Part shown: piece by piece, positions 1 to 6,889 of the stretch
Layout: each line of letters starts with the position of its first letter
How positions within the stretch are numbered: position 1 is the first letter of the stretch
Source of the DNA: JABCPE02 sp963509715
GTDB lineage: Bacteria; Bacteroidota; Bacteroidia; Flavobacteriales; Weeksellaceae
Direction: 5' to 3'
DNA length: 43,312 bases
Assembly (NCBI GenBank): GCA_963509715.1
Contig: CAUPCB010000012.1
Location: forward strand, 1 to 43,312
Made by a program: the position numbers and the translations under genes
Notes under the pieces: generated by a model
The model's database searches: none
What the model was told of the DNA's origin: nothing
Seen by the model: the letters and a program-made list of their open reading frames with translations, nothing else

Positions 1-1
1 C

Positions 2-796
2 GTTGTGTTTATGAACAAAGTGGATATGGTGGATGATCCAGAATTGTTAGAATTGGTAGAACTTGAGTTGAGAGATCTTCTTTCTTCTTATGAATATGAT
101 GGAGATAACTCTCCAGTAATCAAAGGTTCTGCTCTTGGTGCTCTTAATGGTGAGCCTAAGTGGGTTGCTACAGTAGAAGAATTAATGAATGCTGTAGATA
201 ACTGGATCGAGCAACCAGTAAGAGATCAAGATAAACCATTCTTGATGCCGATAGAAGATGTATTCTCTATTACAGGTAGAGGTACTGTAGCTACAGGTAG
301 AATTGAGTCTGGTGTTATCAATACAGGTGATCCTGTTGATATCATTGGTATGGGAGCTGAGAAATTAACTTCTACTGTAACAGGGGTAGAGATGTTTAGA
401 AAAATCCTTGACAGAGGAGAAGCTGGAGATAATGTTGGTCTATTGTTGAGAGGTATCGAGAAAACTGATATCAGAAGAGGTATGGTTATCGCTAAACAAG
501 GATCTGTAACTCCACACAAAAAATTCAAAGCAGAGGTTTATATCCTTTCTAAAGAAGAAGGAGGAAGACACACTCCATTCCACAACAAATATCGTCCTCA
601 GTTCTATGTAAGAACAACGGATGTTACAGGTGAAATCTTCTTGCCAGATGGTGTAGAAATGGTAATGCCTGGTGATAACTTGACTATTACAGTAGAATTG
701 TTACAACCAATCGCTCTTAATGTAGGTCTTAGATTTGCGATTAGAGAAGGAGGTAGAACAGTAGGTGCTGGTCAGGTAACTGAAATTTTAGACTAA
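2..796 (+). CDS. tuf: Elongation factor Tu, 3' part (5' end outside window)
   Basis: EF-Tu is the GTPase that delivers aminoacyl-tRNA to the ribosomal A site. The window opens inside the G domain: the codon frame starts at base 2 and the guanine-specificity NKVD motif is at the very start, so roughly the first third of the protein is missing upstream. Domain II (start near DKPFLMPIEDVFSI) and domain III (RPQFYVRTTDVTG) are complete and the end VGAGQVTEILD is typical. The GTG at base 5 is only an internal codon. A strong hairpin follows the stop, and tRNA-Trp, secE and nusG come next, a common bacterial order. Identity is certain; only completeness is limited. Confidence 0.98.
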   Translation, partial: VVFMNKVDMVDDPELLELVELELRDLLSSYEYDGDNSPVIKGSALGALNGEPKWVATVEELMNAVDNWIEQPVRDQDKPFLMPIEDVFSITGRGTVATGRIESGVINTGDPVDIIGMGAEKLTSTVTGVEMFRKILDRGEAGDNVGLLLRGIEKTDIRRGMVIAKQGSVTPHKKFKAEVYILSKEEGGRHTPFHNKYRPQFYVRTTDVTGEIFLPDGVEMVMPGDNLTITVELLQPIALNVGLRFAIREGGRTVGAGQVTEILD

Positions 797-810
797 TTAT
801 TTAGTATAAT

Positions 811-846
811 AAAGTTTTCCCGAAAGGGATCTTTCGGGAAAACTTT
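811..846 (+). terminator. Terminator hairpin after tuf
   Basis: A perfect 16-bp inverted repeat (arms 811-826 and 831-846, loop GGAT) begins 14 bases after the tuf stop. The right arm ends in CTTT followed by TAAATTT, so the U-tract is short. It separates tuf from tRNA-Trp and may terminate tuf or protect its 3' end. Confidence 0.8.
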
Positions 847-863
847 TAAATTTAAATCAAACT

Positions 864-934
864 ACGGGCATCGTCCAATGGTAGGATACCGGTCTCCAAA
901 ACCGTTGATCTGGGTTCGAATCCTAGTGCCCGTG
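864..934 (+). tRNA. trnW: tRNA-Trp (anticodon CCA)
   Basis: The 71-nt cloverleaf has acceptor arms ACGGGCA (864-870) and TGCCCGT (927-933) with discriminator G934. The D-stem is GTCC/GGAT, the anticodon loop CTCCAAA with CCA, the variable loop TGAT, and the T-arm CTGGG-TTCGAAT-CCTAG. The 3' CCA is not encoded, so it must be added post-transcriptionally. The outermost anticodon-stem pair (27-43) is a C-U mismatch. Position between tuf and secE is a conserved location for this tRNA in many bacteria. Confidence 0.96.
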
Positions 935-1015
935 CAAATTTAGACTAAGGTATATTTTATTTATTGTGTAATCATAGATGGGATTTCCTTAGTTTTTTCT
1001 TATTGGTGATATATT

Positions 1016-1219
1016 ATGAGTTTAATAAGTTTTGTTAAAGATTCTTTTTTAGAGTTTAGAGAAAAGGTTGAGTGGCTGAAGTGGAAAGAATTGCAGTCTT
1101 CTGCAGTTATTGTGGCTGTATCTACATTGATATTGGCCTTATTTACATTCGGGGTAGATAGCCTTTTTAGTATATCAATCAAGAATTTGTATTCATTGTT
1201 TATAGGGTTTTTTAACTAA
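1016..1219 (+). CDS. secE: Preprotein translocase subunit SecE
   Basis: SecE is the essential small clamp subunit of the SecYEG channel in the inner membrane. This is the short single-span form of 67 residues: an amphipathic start (SFVKDSFLEFREKVEWLKWKE) with the conserved surface helix, then one hydrophobic span at about residues 28-50. Many bacteria use this minimal form, whereas E. coli has three spans. It lies 81 bases after tRNA-Trp and 10 bases before nusG, the usual secE-nusG pair. The matching SecY is at 26582. There is no Shine-Dalgarno motif; the ATG follows an AT-rich stretch. Confidence 0.93.
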   Translation: MSLISFVKDSFLEFREKVEWLKWKELQSSAVIVAVSTLILALFTFGVDSLFSISIKNLYSLFIGFFN

Positions 1220-1229
1220 AATATTTCTC

Positions 1230-1772
1230 ATGGAAGAATTAAAATGGTATGTGCTGAAAGCCGTTAGCGGACAGGAAAATAAAGTAAAATCCTATATAGA
1301 AACTGAAGTTAGAAGATTAGGGTATGAGTCTTTTGTTACTCAAGTTGTGATTCCTACAGAAAAGGTAGCACAGATGAAAAATGGAAAGAAAGTCTTTAAG
1401 GAAAGACCTTATTATCCAGGATACCTTATGGTAGAGGCTAATCTTATGGGAGAAATTCCACACATGATTAAGAATATACCAGGGGTTATTTCATTTTTGA
1501 GTTTGACAAAAGGAGGAGATCCTGTTCCTATGAGGCCTGCGGAAGTTAATAGAATGCTAGGGAAAATAGATGAACTTTCTGAATTTGCTGTGGATGTAGA
1601 GATTCCTTTCATAGTAGGAGAAAATGTGAAAGTTATAGATGGACCATTTAACGGATTCAATGGTTCTATTGAGAAAATCCATGAAGATAAGAAGAAATTA
1701 GAAGTTAAAGTTAGAATATTTGGAAGGGAAACACCATTAGAACTAAGCTACATGCAAGTAGAAAAACTTTAA
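1230..1772 (+). CDS. nusG: Transcription termination/antitermination protein NusG
   Basis: NusG binds RNA polymerase and links it to Rho or to the ribosome. The 180-residue protein has the usual two parts: the NGN domain (about 1-115, start KWYVLKAVSGQENKVKSYIE and the FKERPYYPGYLMVEA core) and the KOW domain (about 125-180, with GENVKVIDGPFNGFNG). Length is normal for the family. It is the second gene of a secE-nusG pair and ends 10 bases before a terminator, so rplK is transcribed separately. Confidence 0.97.
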   Translation: MEELKWYVLKAVSGQENKVKSYIETEVRRLGYESFVTQVVIPTEKVAQMKNGKKVFKERPYYPGYLMVEANLMGEIPHMIKNIPGVISFLSLTKGGDPVPMRPAEVNRMLGKIDELSEFAVDVEIPFIVGENVKVIDGPFNGFNGSIEKIHEDKKKLEVKVRIFGRETPLELSYMQVEKL

Positions 1773-1781
1773 TTAAAATAT

Positions 1782-1808
1782 AACCACTCTTTTTAGGGTG
1801 GTTTTTTA
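1782..1808 (+). terminator. Intrinsic terminator after nusG
   Basis: Arms AACCACTC (1782-1789) and GGGTGGTT (1796-1803) form an 8-bp stem with one G-U pair and a 6-base loop, followed directly by a T-run. This ends the secE-nusG unit. Confidence 0.88.
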
Positions 1809-1838
1809 TTGATATTTAGAATAAAAAGTAAATTTATT

Positions 1839-1869
1839 TTTGTAGATAGGAAATAAATTTATAATTTTG
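1839..1869 (+). promoter_or_regulatory. Promoter of the rplKAJL operon
   Basis: TTTG (1839-1842) and TAATTTTG (1862-1869), 19 bp apart, match the Bacteroidetes primary-sigma consensus TTTG/TAnnTTTG exactly. The expected start is a few bases downstream, giving a leader of about 110 nt before rplK. Confidence 0.85.
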
Positions 1870-1871
1870 CA

Positions 1872-1984
1872 GTCCGTAAATGGAGTTGAAATGTTCAGGT
1901 GAGAAGGATGTTTCATCTATTCATTTACAGATTTATAAAATGCTTCCACATTTTTATATTTTTAATTTATTTTAATAAAGAAAC
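1872..1984 (+). promoter_or_regulatory. Structured 5' leader of rplK (possible L1-responsive element)
   Basis: GTAAATG (1876-1882) can pair with CATTTAC (1922-1928), closing a domain at the extreme 5' end of the predicted transcript. Inside are two small hairpins, TGAA/TTCA and GATG/CATC, with GGTGAGAAG between them. In many bacteria ribosomal protein L1 represses the rplKA mRNA through a leader site. That this is such a site is an inference from position and foldability, not from a confirmed motif. Confidence 0.45.
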
Positions 1985-2425
1985 ATGGCAAAGAAAGTCT
2001 TTAAAATGGTAAAACTTCAAGTGAAAGGAGGGGCAGCAAACCCTTCTCCACCAGTAGGTCCAGCATTGGGTTCTGCAGGGGTGAACATTATGGAGTTTTG
2101 TAAACAATTTAATGGAAGAACGCAAGATAAGCCAGGTCAAATCCTTCCTGTAGTAATTACAGTTTATGAGGATAAATCTTTCGAATTTATCATTAAAACA
2201 CCTCCAGCAGCGGTTCAGCTTTTAGAGGCGTCTAAGGTAAAGAAAGGATCTGGGGAGCCTAACAGAAACAAAGTAGGTTCTGTAACTTGGGAGCAAGTAC
2301 AAAAAATCGCTGAAGATAAAATGGCAGATCTTAACTGCTTTACGATAGATTCAGCTTTGAGTATGGTTGCTGGTACAGCAAGATCAATGGGATTAAAAGT
2401 AACAGGAACGAAACCTAACGCTTAA
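1985..2425 (+). CDS. rplK: 50S ribosomal protein L11
   Basis: L11 binds the GTPase-associated region of 23S rRNA at the base of the L7/L12 stalk and takes part in factor-dependent GTP hydrolysis. The 146-residue sequence carries the proline-rich N-terminal domain (NPSPPVGPALGSAGVNIMEFCKQFN) and a C-terminal RNA-binding domain ending in the Gly/Thr-rich MVAGTARSMGLKV segment. Length is near the usual 141-145. It is the first gene after the promoter at 1839 and is followed 10 bases later by rplA. Confidence 0.98.
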   Translation: MAKKVFKMVKLQVKGGAANPSPPVGPALGSAGVNIMEFCKQFNGRTQDKPGQILPVVITVYEDKSFEFIIKTPPAAVQLLEASKVKKGSGEPNRNKVGSVTWEQVQKIAEDKMADLNCFTIDSALSMVAGTARSMGLKVTGTKPNA

Positions 2426-2435
2426 AAATTAAGGA

Positions 2436-3128
2436 ATGGCAAAATTAACTAAAAAGCAAAAGGAAGCTGTAGCTAAGCTAGAAAAAAATAAGGCATATAG
2501 CCTTGAAGAAGCTTCAGCCTTAGTAAAAGAAGTAAATACAGCAAAATTTGATGCTTCTGTAGATATCGCTGTGAGATTAGGTGTAGATCCTCGTAAAGCT
2601 AATCAAATGGTAAGAGGAGTAGTTTCTCTTCCTCATGGAACGGGTAAAGATATCCGTGTATTGGCTTTGGTTACTCCTGATAAAGAAGCAGAAGCAAAAG
2701 CTGCTGGTGCTGACCATGTAGGTCTAGATGAGTACTTAGAAAAAATCAAAAATGGTTGGACAGATGTAGATGTTATTGTTACTATGCCAGCTGTAATGGG
2801 TAAACTAGGTCCATTGGGTAGAGTATTGGGTCCAAGAGGTCTAATGCCAAACCCTAAGTCTGGAACAGTTACTATGGAAGTAGGTAAAGCAGTAGCAGAG
2901 GTGAAATCAGGTAAAATTGATTTCAAAGTGGATAAATATGGTATTGTACATGCAGGTATTGGTAAAGTATCTTTCGATGCAGATAAGATTAGAGAGAATG
3001 CGCAAGAGCTTATTCAGGCTTTAATCAAATTAAAACCAACTGCAGCAAAAGGAACTTATGTGAAGAGTATTTACCTTTCTTCTACAATGAGTCCAGGTAT
3101 TGCTATCGATACTAAATCTGTAAACTAA
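2436..3128 (+). CDS. rplA: 50S ribosomal protein L1
   Basis: L1 builds the mobile L1 stalk near the E site and, in many bacteria, represses its own operon by binding the mRNA. The 230-residue protein matches the family length, with the domain I/II hinge sequences and the signature MPAVMGKLGPLGRVLGPRGLMPNP near residues 118-141. It starts 10 bases after rplK and ends 13 bases before rplJ. Its possible regulatory target is the folded leader upstream of rplK. Confidence 0.98.
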   Translation: MAKLTKKQKEAVAKLEKNKAYSLEEASALVKEVNTAKFDASVDIAVRLGVDPRKANQMVRGVVSLPHGTGKDIRVLALVTPDKEAEAKAAGADHVGLDEYLEKIKNGWTDVDVIVTMPAVMGKLGPLGRVLGPRGLMPNPKSGTVTMEVGKAVAEVKSGKIDFKVDKYGIVHAGIGKVSFDADKIRENAQELIQALIKLKPTAAKGTYVKSIYLSSTMSPGIAIDTKSVN

Positions 3129-3141
3129 AATCTGAAAGACA

Positions 3142-3702
3142 ATGACAAAAGAAGAAAAAGTATTAGTAATACAAGAATTAAAAGAGTTGTTACAAGATGC
3201 CAAAGTGGTTTATGTAGCAAATCTTGAAGGAATGAATGCTGCTGCTACTTCAGATTTTAGAAGACAAGCATTTAAAAGTAATGTTACGCTTAGAGTCGTA
3301 AAAAATACATTGCTTCAAAAAGCGATGGAACAAGTGGAGGGAGTAGATTACTCAGAAATGTTCTCTACATTCAAAGGAAACTCTGCATTGATGATAGCAG
3401 AAGTAGCAAATGCTCCTGCAAAACTTATCAAGAATTTCAGAAAGAATGGAGCATTCCCTGCTTTGAAATCAGCTTATTTGCAAGAAACTTTCTATATTGG
3501 TGATAACCAGTTAGATACTCTAGCGAACATCAAGTCTAGAGAAGAGATGATCGGAGAAATCATAGGATTGCTTCAGTCTCCAATCAGAAACTTGATTTCT
3601 GCATTGCAAAACAAACCAGAGGTTGCAGAAGCGAAAGCAGAAGCTCCTGTGGCAGAAGAACCAAAACAAGAAGAGCCTGCATCTGAAGAAGGAGCAGAAT
3701 AA
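3142..3702 (+). CDS. rplJ: 50S ribosomal protein L10 with acidic C-terminal tail
   Basis: L10 anchors the L7/L12 dimers to the ribosome. The core (residues 1 to about 160) is normal: an N-terminal rRNA-binding part (VVYVANLEGMNAAATSDFRRQ, VVKNTLLQKAME) and a C-terminal helix that binds L7/L12. The last 25 or so residues are a low-complexity Ala/Glu/Lys/Pro tail, making 186 residues against about 165 in E. coli. Such tails occur in Bacteroidetes, but their function is not known to me. A 76-base gap with a weak TGAGT/ACTCA hairpin separates it from rplL. Confidence 0.97.
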   Translation: MTKEEKVLVIQELKELLQDAKVVYVANLEGMNAAATSDFRRQAFKSNVTLRVVKNTLLQKAMEQVEGVDYSEMFSTFKGNSALMIAEVANAPAKLIKNFRKNGAFPALKSAYLQETFYIGDNQLDTLANIKSREEMIGEIIGLLQSPIRNLISALQNKPEVAEAKAEAPVAEEPKQEEPASEEGAE

Positions 3703-3778
3703 TCTTGGGACTTCACTGAGTAAAATAGACACTCAATAAAATTAAAATAAATCGTTCAACAATTAAAACATTAAAAAA

Positions 3779-4150
3779 ATGTCAGATTTAAAAAAATTAG
3801 CGGAAACGCTTGTTAACTTAACAGTAAAAGATGTAAATGAATTAGCTACTATTCTTAAAGAAGAGTACGGAATCGAGCCAGCTGCTGCTGCAGTAGTAGT
3901 ATCTGGTGCTGCTGGTGGAGGTGCTGCAGCTGAGGAAAAATCAGAATTTGATGTAATTCTTAAAAATGCAGGTGCTTCTAAATTAGCTGTAGTTAAGTTA
4001 GTTAAAGACTTAACAGGTGCTGGTCTTAAAGAAGCTAAAGACATCGTAGATGGTGCTCCAGCTCCAGTAAAAACAGGAGTTCCAAAAGACGAAGCAGAAG
4101 CTCTTAAAAAGCAATTAGAAGAAGCTGGTGCTGAAGTAGAATTGAAGTAA
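3779..4150 (+). CDS. rplL: 50S ribosomal protein L7/L12
   Basis: L7/L12 forms the flexible stalk that recruits translation factors. The 123-residue protein shows the N-terminal dimerisation helices (LKKLAETLVNLTVKDVNELATILKEEYGIEP), an Ala/Gly-rich hinge at about residues 36-52, and the globular C-terminal domain (FDVILKNAGASKLAVVKLVKDLTGAGLKEAKDIVD). It is the last gene of the operon: a strong bidirectional terminator follows, and the next gene faces the other way. The usual neighbour rpoB is absent here. Confidence 0.98.
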   Translation: MSDLKKLAETLVNLTVKDVNELATILKEEYGIEPAAAAVVVSGAAGGGAAAEEKSEFDVILKNAGASKLAVVKLVKDLTGAGLKEAKDIVDGAPAPVKTGVPKDEAEALKKQLEEAGAEVELK

Positions 4151-4171
4151 TTATTAAATTACAATAACTAA

Positions 4172-4200
4172 AAAAGCTGTTTCATTTTGAAACAGCTTTT
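4172..4200. terminator. Bidirectional terminator between rplL and dedA
   Basis: A perfect 13-bp stem (4172-4184 with 4188-4200, loop TTT) has A-runs on the left and T-runs on the right. It can end transcription of rplL on the plus strand and dedA on the minus strand. Confidence 0.92.
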
Positions 4201-4228
4201 TATTTTTTACTGATAATAAATAAAAGTT

Positions 4229-4882
4229 TTATTTTTTAAGGGCTTTGATTATAACGGGAGTTGTAGTTACTACAATCAGTCCAATGATGATGTATTCCAA
4301 ATGTTTTTTCAAATCAATTCCGAACTGGTCAATAAAAAGTTTATCCAAATAATGTCCAGCAAAAATCAGTGAAAAAGACCATAAAAATCCCCCTATAATA
4401 TTATATAAAAAGAACTTTTTGCTATCCATTTTCACTATACCCGCTACAATAGGAGCAAAGGTTCTAATCATGGGTAAAAATCTTGCAATAATAATAGCCA
4501 TCGCTCCATTTTCTTCATAAAATTGCTGTGCTTTCAGCAGATAACTTCTTTTAAAGAAAAAAGATTCTTTCTTATGATAAAGTTTTTGACCACTTTTTGA
4601 GCCAAACCAATAACCTACTGAATCTCCAAGAATGGCAGCTACCCCCACAGTAGCAGCTAAAATCGTGGTATTGAGAAGGTCACTTCCTGTTTCTCCAAAA
4701 GTTTCGCTGATAATCGTAGTGGAATAAATCCCAGAAATGAACAACAGACTGTCCCCAGGCAAGAAGAATCCAAAGAACAATCCCGACTCTGCAAATACAA
4801 TGAGGAGAACCAGCCAAAAACCACCCAATTTAATGTAAAATTCGGGGTTTACTAAATCTTTCCAACTTTCAAAATGTTCCAT
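4229..4882 (-). CDS. DedA/VTT-family membrane protein
   Basis: DedA proteins are inner-membrane proteins linked to lipid translocation (undecaprenyl phosphate or phospholipids) and membrane homeostasis. The 217-residue protein has several hydrophobic spans and the family core: FFGFFLPGDSLLFISG near residues 36-51, GDSVGYWFGSKSG near residues 84-96, and ARFLPMIRTFAPIVAGIVKM near residues 133-152, containing the conserved Arg/Pro re-entrant segment. It converges on rplL and lies 53 bases downstream of prfB on the same strand, so co-transcription with prfB is possible. The exact substrate cannot be read from the sequence. Confidence 0.9.
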   Translation of the reverse strand: MEHFESWKDLVNPEFYIKLGGFWLVLLIVFAESGLFFGFFLPGDSLLFISGIYSTTIISETFGETGSDLLNTTILAATVGVAAILGDSVGYWFGSKSGQKLYHKKESFFFKRSYLLKAQQFYEENGAMAIIIARFLPMIRTFAPIVAGIVKMDSKKFFLYNIIGGFLWSFSLIFAGHYLDKLFIDQFGIDLKKHLEYIIIGLIVVTTTPVIIKALKK

Positions 4883-4935
4883 AAAATCTAATAATCAACA
4901 AAGATAATTTATTTAAGAATATCAGCGATAAAATT

Positions 4936-6048
4936 TTATATCGTTAAATCATGAGTTTCGTCACCTTGTCCTTCTGCCATTAGGAAAGATTTCAGGAAAG
5001 GAGTGATGTTGCCATTCATCACGGCATCCACATCGGAAGTCTCATAGCCAGAGCGAACATCTTTTACCAATTTGTAAGGATGCATCACATAGTTTCTAAT
5101 CTGGCTGCCCCATTCTATTTTCATTTTTCCTGCTTCTATTTCGTTTCGCGCCTTGTTTCTTTCTTCCAATTCTATTTCGTAAAGCCTTGATTTTAAGAGC
5201 TGCATGGCTTTTTCTTTGTTTTGAAGCTGAGAACGGCTTTCAGAGTTTTCGATGATGATTCCCGTAGGGTGGTGACGAAGTCGCACGGCAGTTTCTACTT
5301 TGTTTACATTCTGTCCTCCTGCACCGCTGGCTCTCATGGTTTCAAAGGTAATGTCGGATGGATTGATATTAATCTCGATAGTGTCATCCACCAAAGGATA
5401 AACATAAACGGAAACAAAGCTGGTATGGCGTTTTGCGTTGCTGTCAAAAGGAGAAATTCTCACCAAACGATGCACGCCGTTTTCGCCTTTTAGGTATCCG
5501 AAGGCAAATTCGCCATCTATTTCTAATGTCACGGTTTTCACGCCAGCTACATCTCCTTCTTGAAAGTTGAGCTCTCGCACGCTGTATCCCTGCTTTTCTG
5601 CCCACATGATGTACATTCTCATCAGCATAGATGCCCAGTCGCAGCTCTCCGTTCCTCCTGCTCCAGCCGTGATTTGGAGGACGGCAGAAAGCTCGTCTCC
5701 TTCGCTGGAAAGCATATTTTTAAATTCCAGATTTTCTATTTTTTCAAGAAGTTTTGGGAATATGTCTTCTACTTCTTTTTCGCTGTCTGGGTCTTCTTTG
5801 GAAAACTCTACCAATACTTGTAAATCTTCAAATTCTTTAAGGATTTCTTCATATTCTTCCACCCATTTTTTCTTGGAGCGGAGCTGTTTCAGAAATGCTT
5901 CGGCTTCTTTCGGGTTGTCCCAAAATTCTGGCGAAGCAGTTTTCTCATCATCATTGGATATTTCTACCTTTTTTCGCTCTATTTGAAGGTATTTGTATAA
6001 ATCTTCTATTCGGGTCTGTGCGTCTTTTATTTGCTCGTTACTAATCAC
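4936..6048 (-). CDS. prfB: Peptide chain release factor 2 (no programmed frameshift)
   Basis: RF2 reads UGA and UAA stop codons and triggers peptide release. The stop-codon recognition motif SPF is at residues 199-201 and the catalytic GGQ at 244-246. The gene is one uninterrupted frame of 370 residues. In E. coli the autoregulatory frameshift follows YL (CTT TGA C); here the same place reads TAC CTT CAA (Y20 L21 Q22), so the slippery stop is missing. The start codon is GTG at 6046-6048, the only plausible start in frame. pth lies 53 bases upstream on the same strand. Confidence 0.96.
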   Translation of the reverse strand: MISNEQIKDAQTRIEDLYKYLQIERKKVEISNDDEKTASPEFWDNPKEAEAFLKQLRSKKKWVEEYEEILKEFEDLQVLVEFSKEDPDSEKEVEDIFPKLLEKIENLEFKNMLSSEGDELSAVLQITAGAGGTESCDWASMLMRMYIMWAEKQGYSVRELNFQEGDVAGVKTVTLEIDGEFAFGYLKGENGVHRLVRISPFDSNAKRHTSFVSVYVYPLVDDTIEININPSDITFETMRASGAGGQNVNKVETAVRLRHHPTGIIIENSESRSQLQNKEKAMQLLKSRLYEIELEERNKARNEIEAGKMKIEWGSQIRNYVMHPYKLVKDVRSGYETSDVDAVMNGNITPFLKSFLMAEGQGDETHDLTI

Positions 6049-6063
6049 AAATTCAAATTTTTA

Positions 6064-6071
6064 CAAAAATA
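6064..6071 (-). promoter_or_regulatory. Possible -7 promoter element of prfB
   Basis: On the minus strand TATTTTTG matches TAnnTTTG 15 bases upstream of the GTG start. No TTTG lies 19 bp upstream, so this is only half of the consensus. Confidence 0.35.
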
Positions 6072-6101
6072 ATAGTTTTTTGGTGATTTTAGTAATAAAA
6101 T

Positions 6102-6665
6102 TTATTTTCCGTTAAAAGTATTCATCGTATTGGTAATTCCTGCGAAAACGAAGGACAAGCAGGCATCTGCGAATTTTTCGATTCTTTCAGGGAGTTTTTC
6201 TTTTTCTTCCTCGCTCCATTCACCGATGACATAGTCTATCTGCTTTCCCTTTTCAAAATCGGAAGAAATCCCAAATCTCAGGCGGGCGTAGTTCTGGGTT
6301 TTTATCATTTCCTGAATGTTTTTCAGACCGTTGTGCCCAGCATCAGAACCCTTTGATTTTAGGCGTAAAGCACCGAAAGGCAGTGCCAAATCATCTGTCA
6401 CGACGAGGATATTTTCCAAAGGAATGTTTTCTTTCTGCATCCAGAATTTTAGGGCGTTTCCAGAGAGATTCACATAAGTGTCTGGTTTTAAAAGAATTAC
6501 TTTTCTACCCTTGTATTTTCCTTCGGCTGTCCATCCGTAGTTTGCAGAGCTGAACTTTGCTTCTATTTTTTCGGCAACTCTCTCCACGATTTTAAAACCG
6601 ATGTTATGCCTTGTATTTTCGTATTTTTCGCCTTTGTTTCCTATTCCTAAAATTAAGTATTTCAT
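6102..6665 (-). CDS. pth: Peptidyl-tRNA hydrolase
   Basis: Pth recycles tRNA from prematurely released peptidyl-tRNA. The 187-residue protein has the conserved N-terminus YLILGIGNKGEKYENTRHNIGF with Asn10 and catalytic His20, the VVTDDLALPFG segment with the catalytic-dyad Asp, and the GSDAGHNGLKN loop. Length is normal. It lies upstream of prfB on the same strand, making a small translation-recycling cluster. A -7 element on the minus strand (6696-6703) is 30 bases upstream, arranged back to back with the promoter of the RNA element at 6726. Confidence 0.96.
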   Translation of the reverse strand: MKYLILGIGNKGEKYENTRHNIGFKIVERVAEKIEAKFSSANYGWTAEGKYKGRKVILLKPDTYVNLSGNALKFWMQKENIPLENILVVTDDLALPFGALRLKSKGSDAGHNGLKNIQEMIKTQNYARLRFGISSDFEKGKQIDYVIGEWSEEEKEKLPERIEKFADACLSFVFAGITNTMNTFNGK

Positions 6666-6695
6666 TTTAATTTATTCTATGATGAAAATCGGGAG

Positions 6696-6703
6696 CAAAG
6701 ATA
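6696..6703 (-). promoter_or_regulatory. -7 promoter element of pth
   Basis: Read on the minus strand this is TATCTTTG, a perfect TAnnTTTG, 30 bases upstream of the pth ATG. With the plus-strand TATCTTTG at 6717-6724 it forms an exact 8-bp inverted repeat spaced by 13 bases. No correctly spaced TTTG was seen. Confidence 0.5.
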
Positions 6704-6716
6704 TAAATATGTTTTG

Positions 6717-6724
6717 TATCTTTG
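6717..6724 (+). promoter_or_regulatory. -7 promoter element of RNA element 1
   Basis: TATCTTTG matches TAnnTTTG exactly and ends one base before the first paired base (6726) of the RNA element. The same sequence precedes the second copy at 9885-9892. No TTTG lies 19 bp upstream. Confidence 0.55.
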
Positions 6725-6725
6725 A

Positions 6726-6831
6726 GCGAGAAATTTAATGATTAAAAAGAAAGTGTTAGATTTTATTTTGGTGTTTCGCTGACTTTAAAAATGTTGAACA
6801 TCAAGTAAAACTAAAAAGTTCTCGCTTTTTT
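6726..6831 (+). ncRNA. Candidate structured RNA, copy 1 (106 nt)
   Basis: This 106-base element starts at GCGAGAA (6726-6732), which pairs with TTCTCGC (6819-6825) followed by six T, so both ends of a discrete transcript are marked. Inside is a long rod: TTAG/CTAA, TTTTATTT/AAGTAAAA (6761-6768 with 6803-6810, one G-U), and GTGTTT/GAACAT (6771-6776 with 6796-6801). Copy 2 at 9894-9999 has 10 substitutions and no gaps, and one of them pair-swaps T-A to C-G. The layout (closing stem, open region, long apical rod, T-run) resembles 6S-like RNA, but it could also be a leader for the lipoprotein gene 58 bases downstream. It contains a 14-codon frame at 6738-6782. Confidence 0.5.
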
Positions 6832-6856
6832 GTATATAATTAGTATAACCCATTTT

Positions 6857-6878
6857 TAGGACTTTGGTGGAAAATAAA
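6857..6878 (+). repeat. Conserved block between RNA element 1 and the lipoprotein gene
   Basis: TAGGACTTTGGTGGAAAATAAA recurs in similar form at 10019-10040 (GGGCTTGGCAGG variant). Both copies sit just before an ATGAAAAAA start. The conservation shows that the duplicated module extends past the RNA element into the untranslated region of the gene. Confidence 0.6.
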
Positions 6879-6889
6879 TTTTATTTTTT

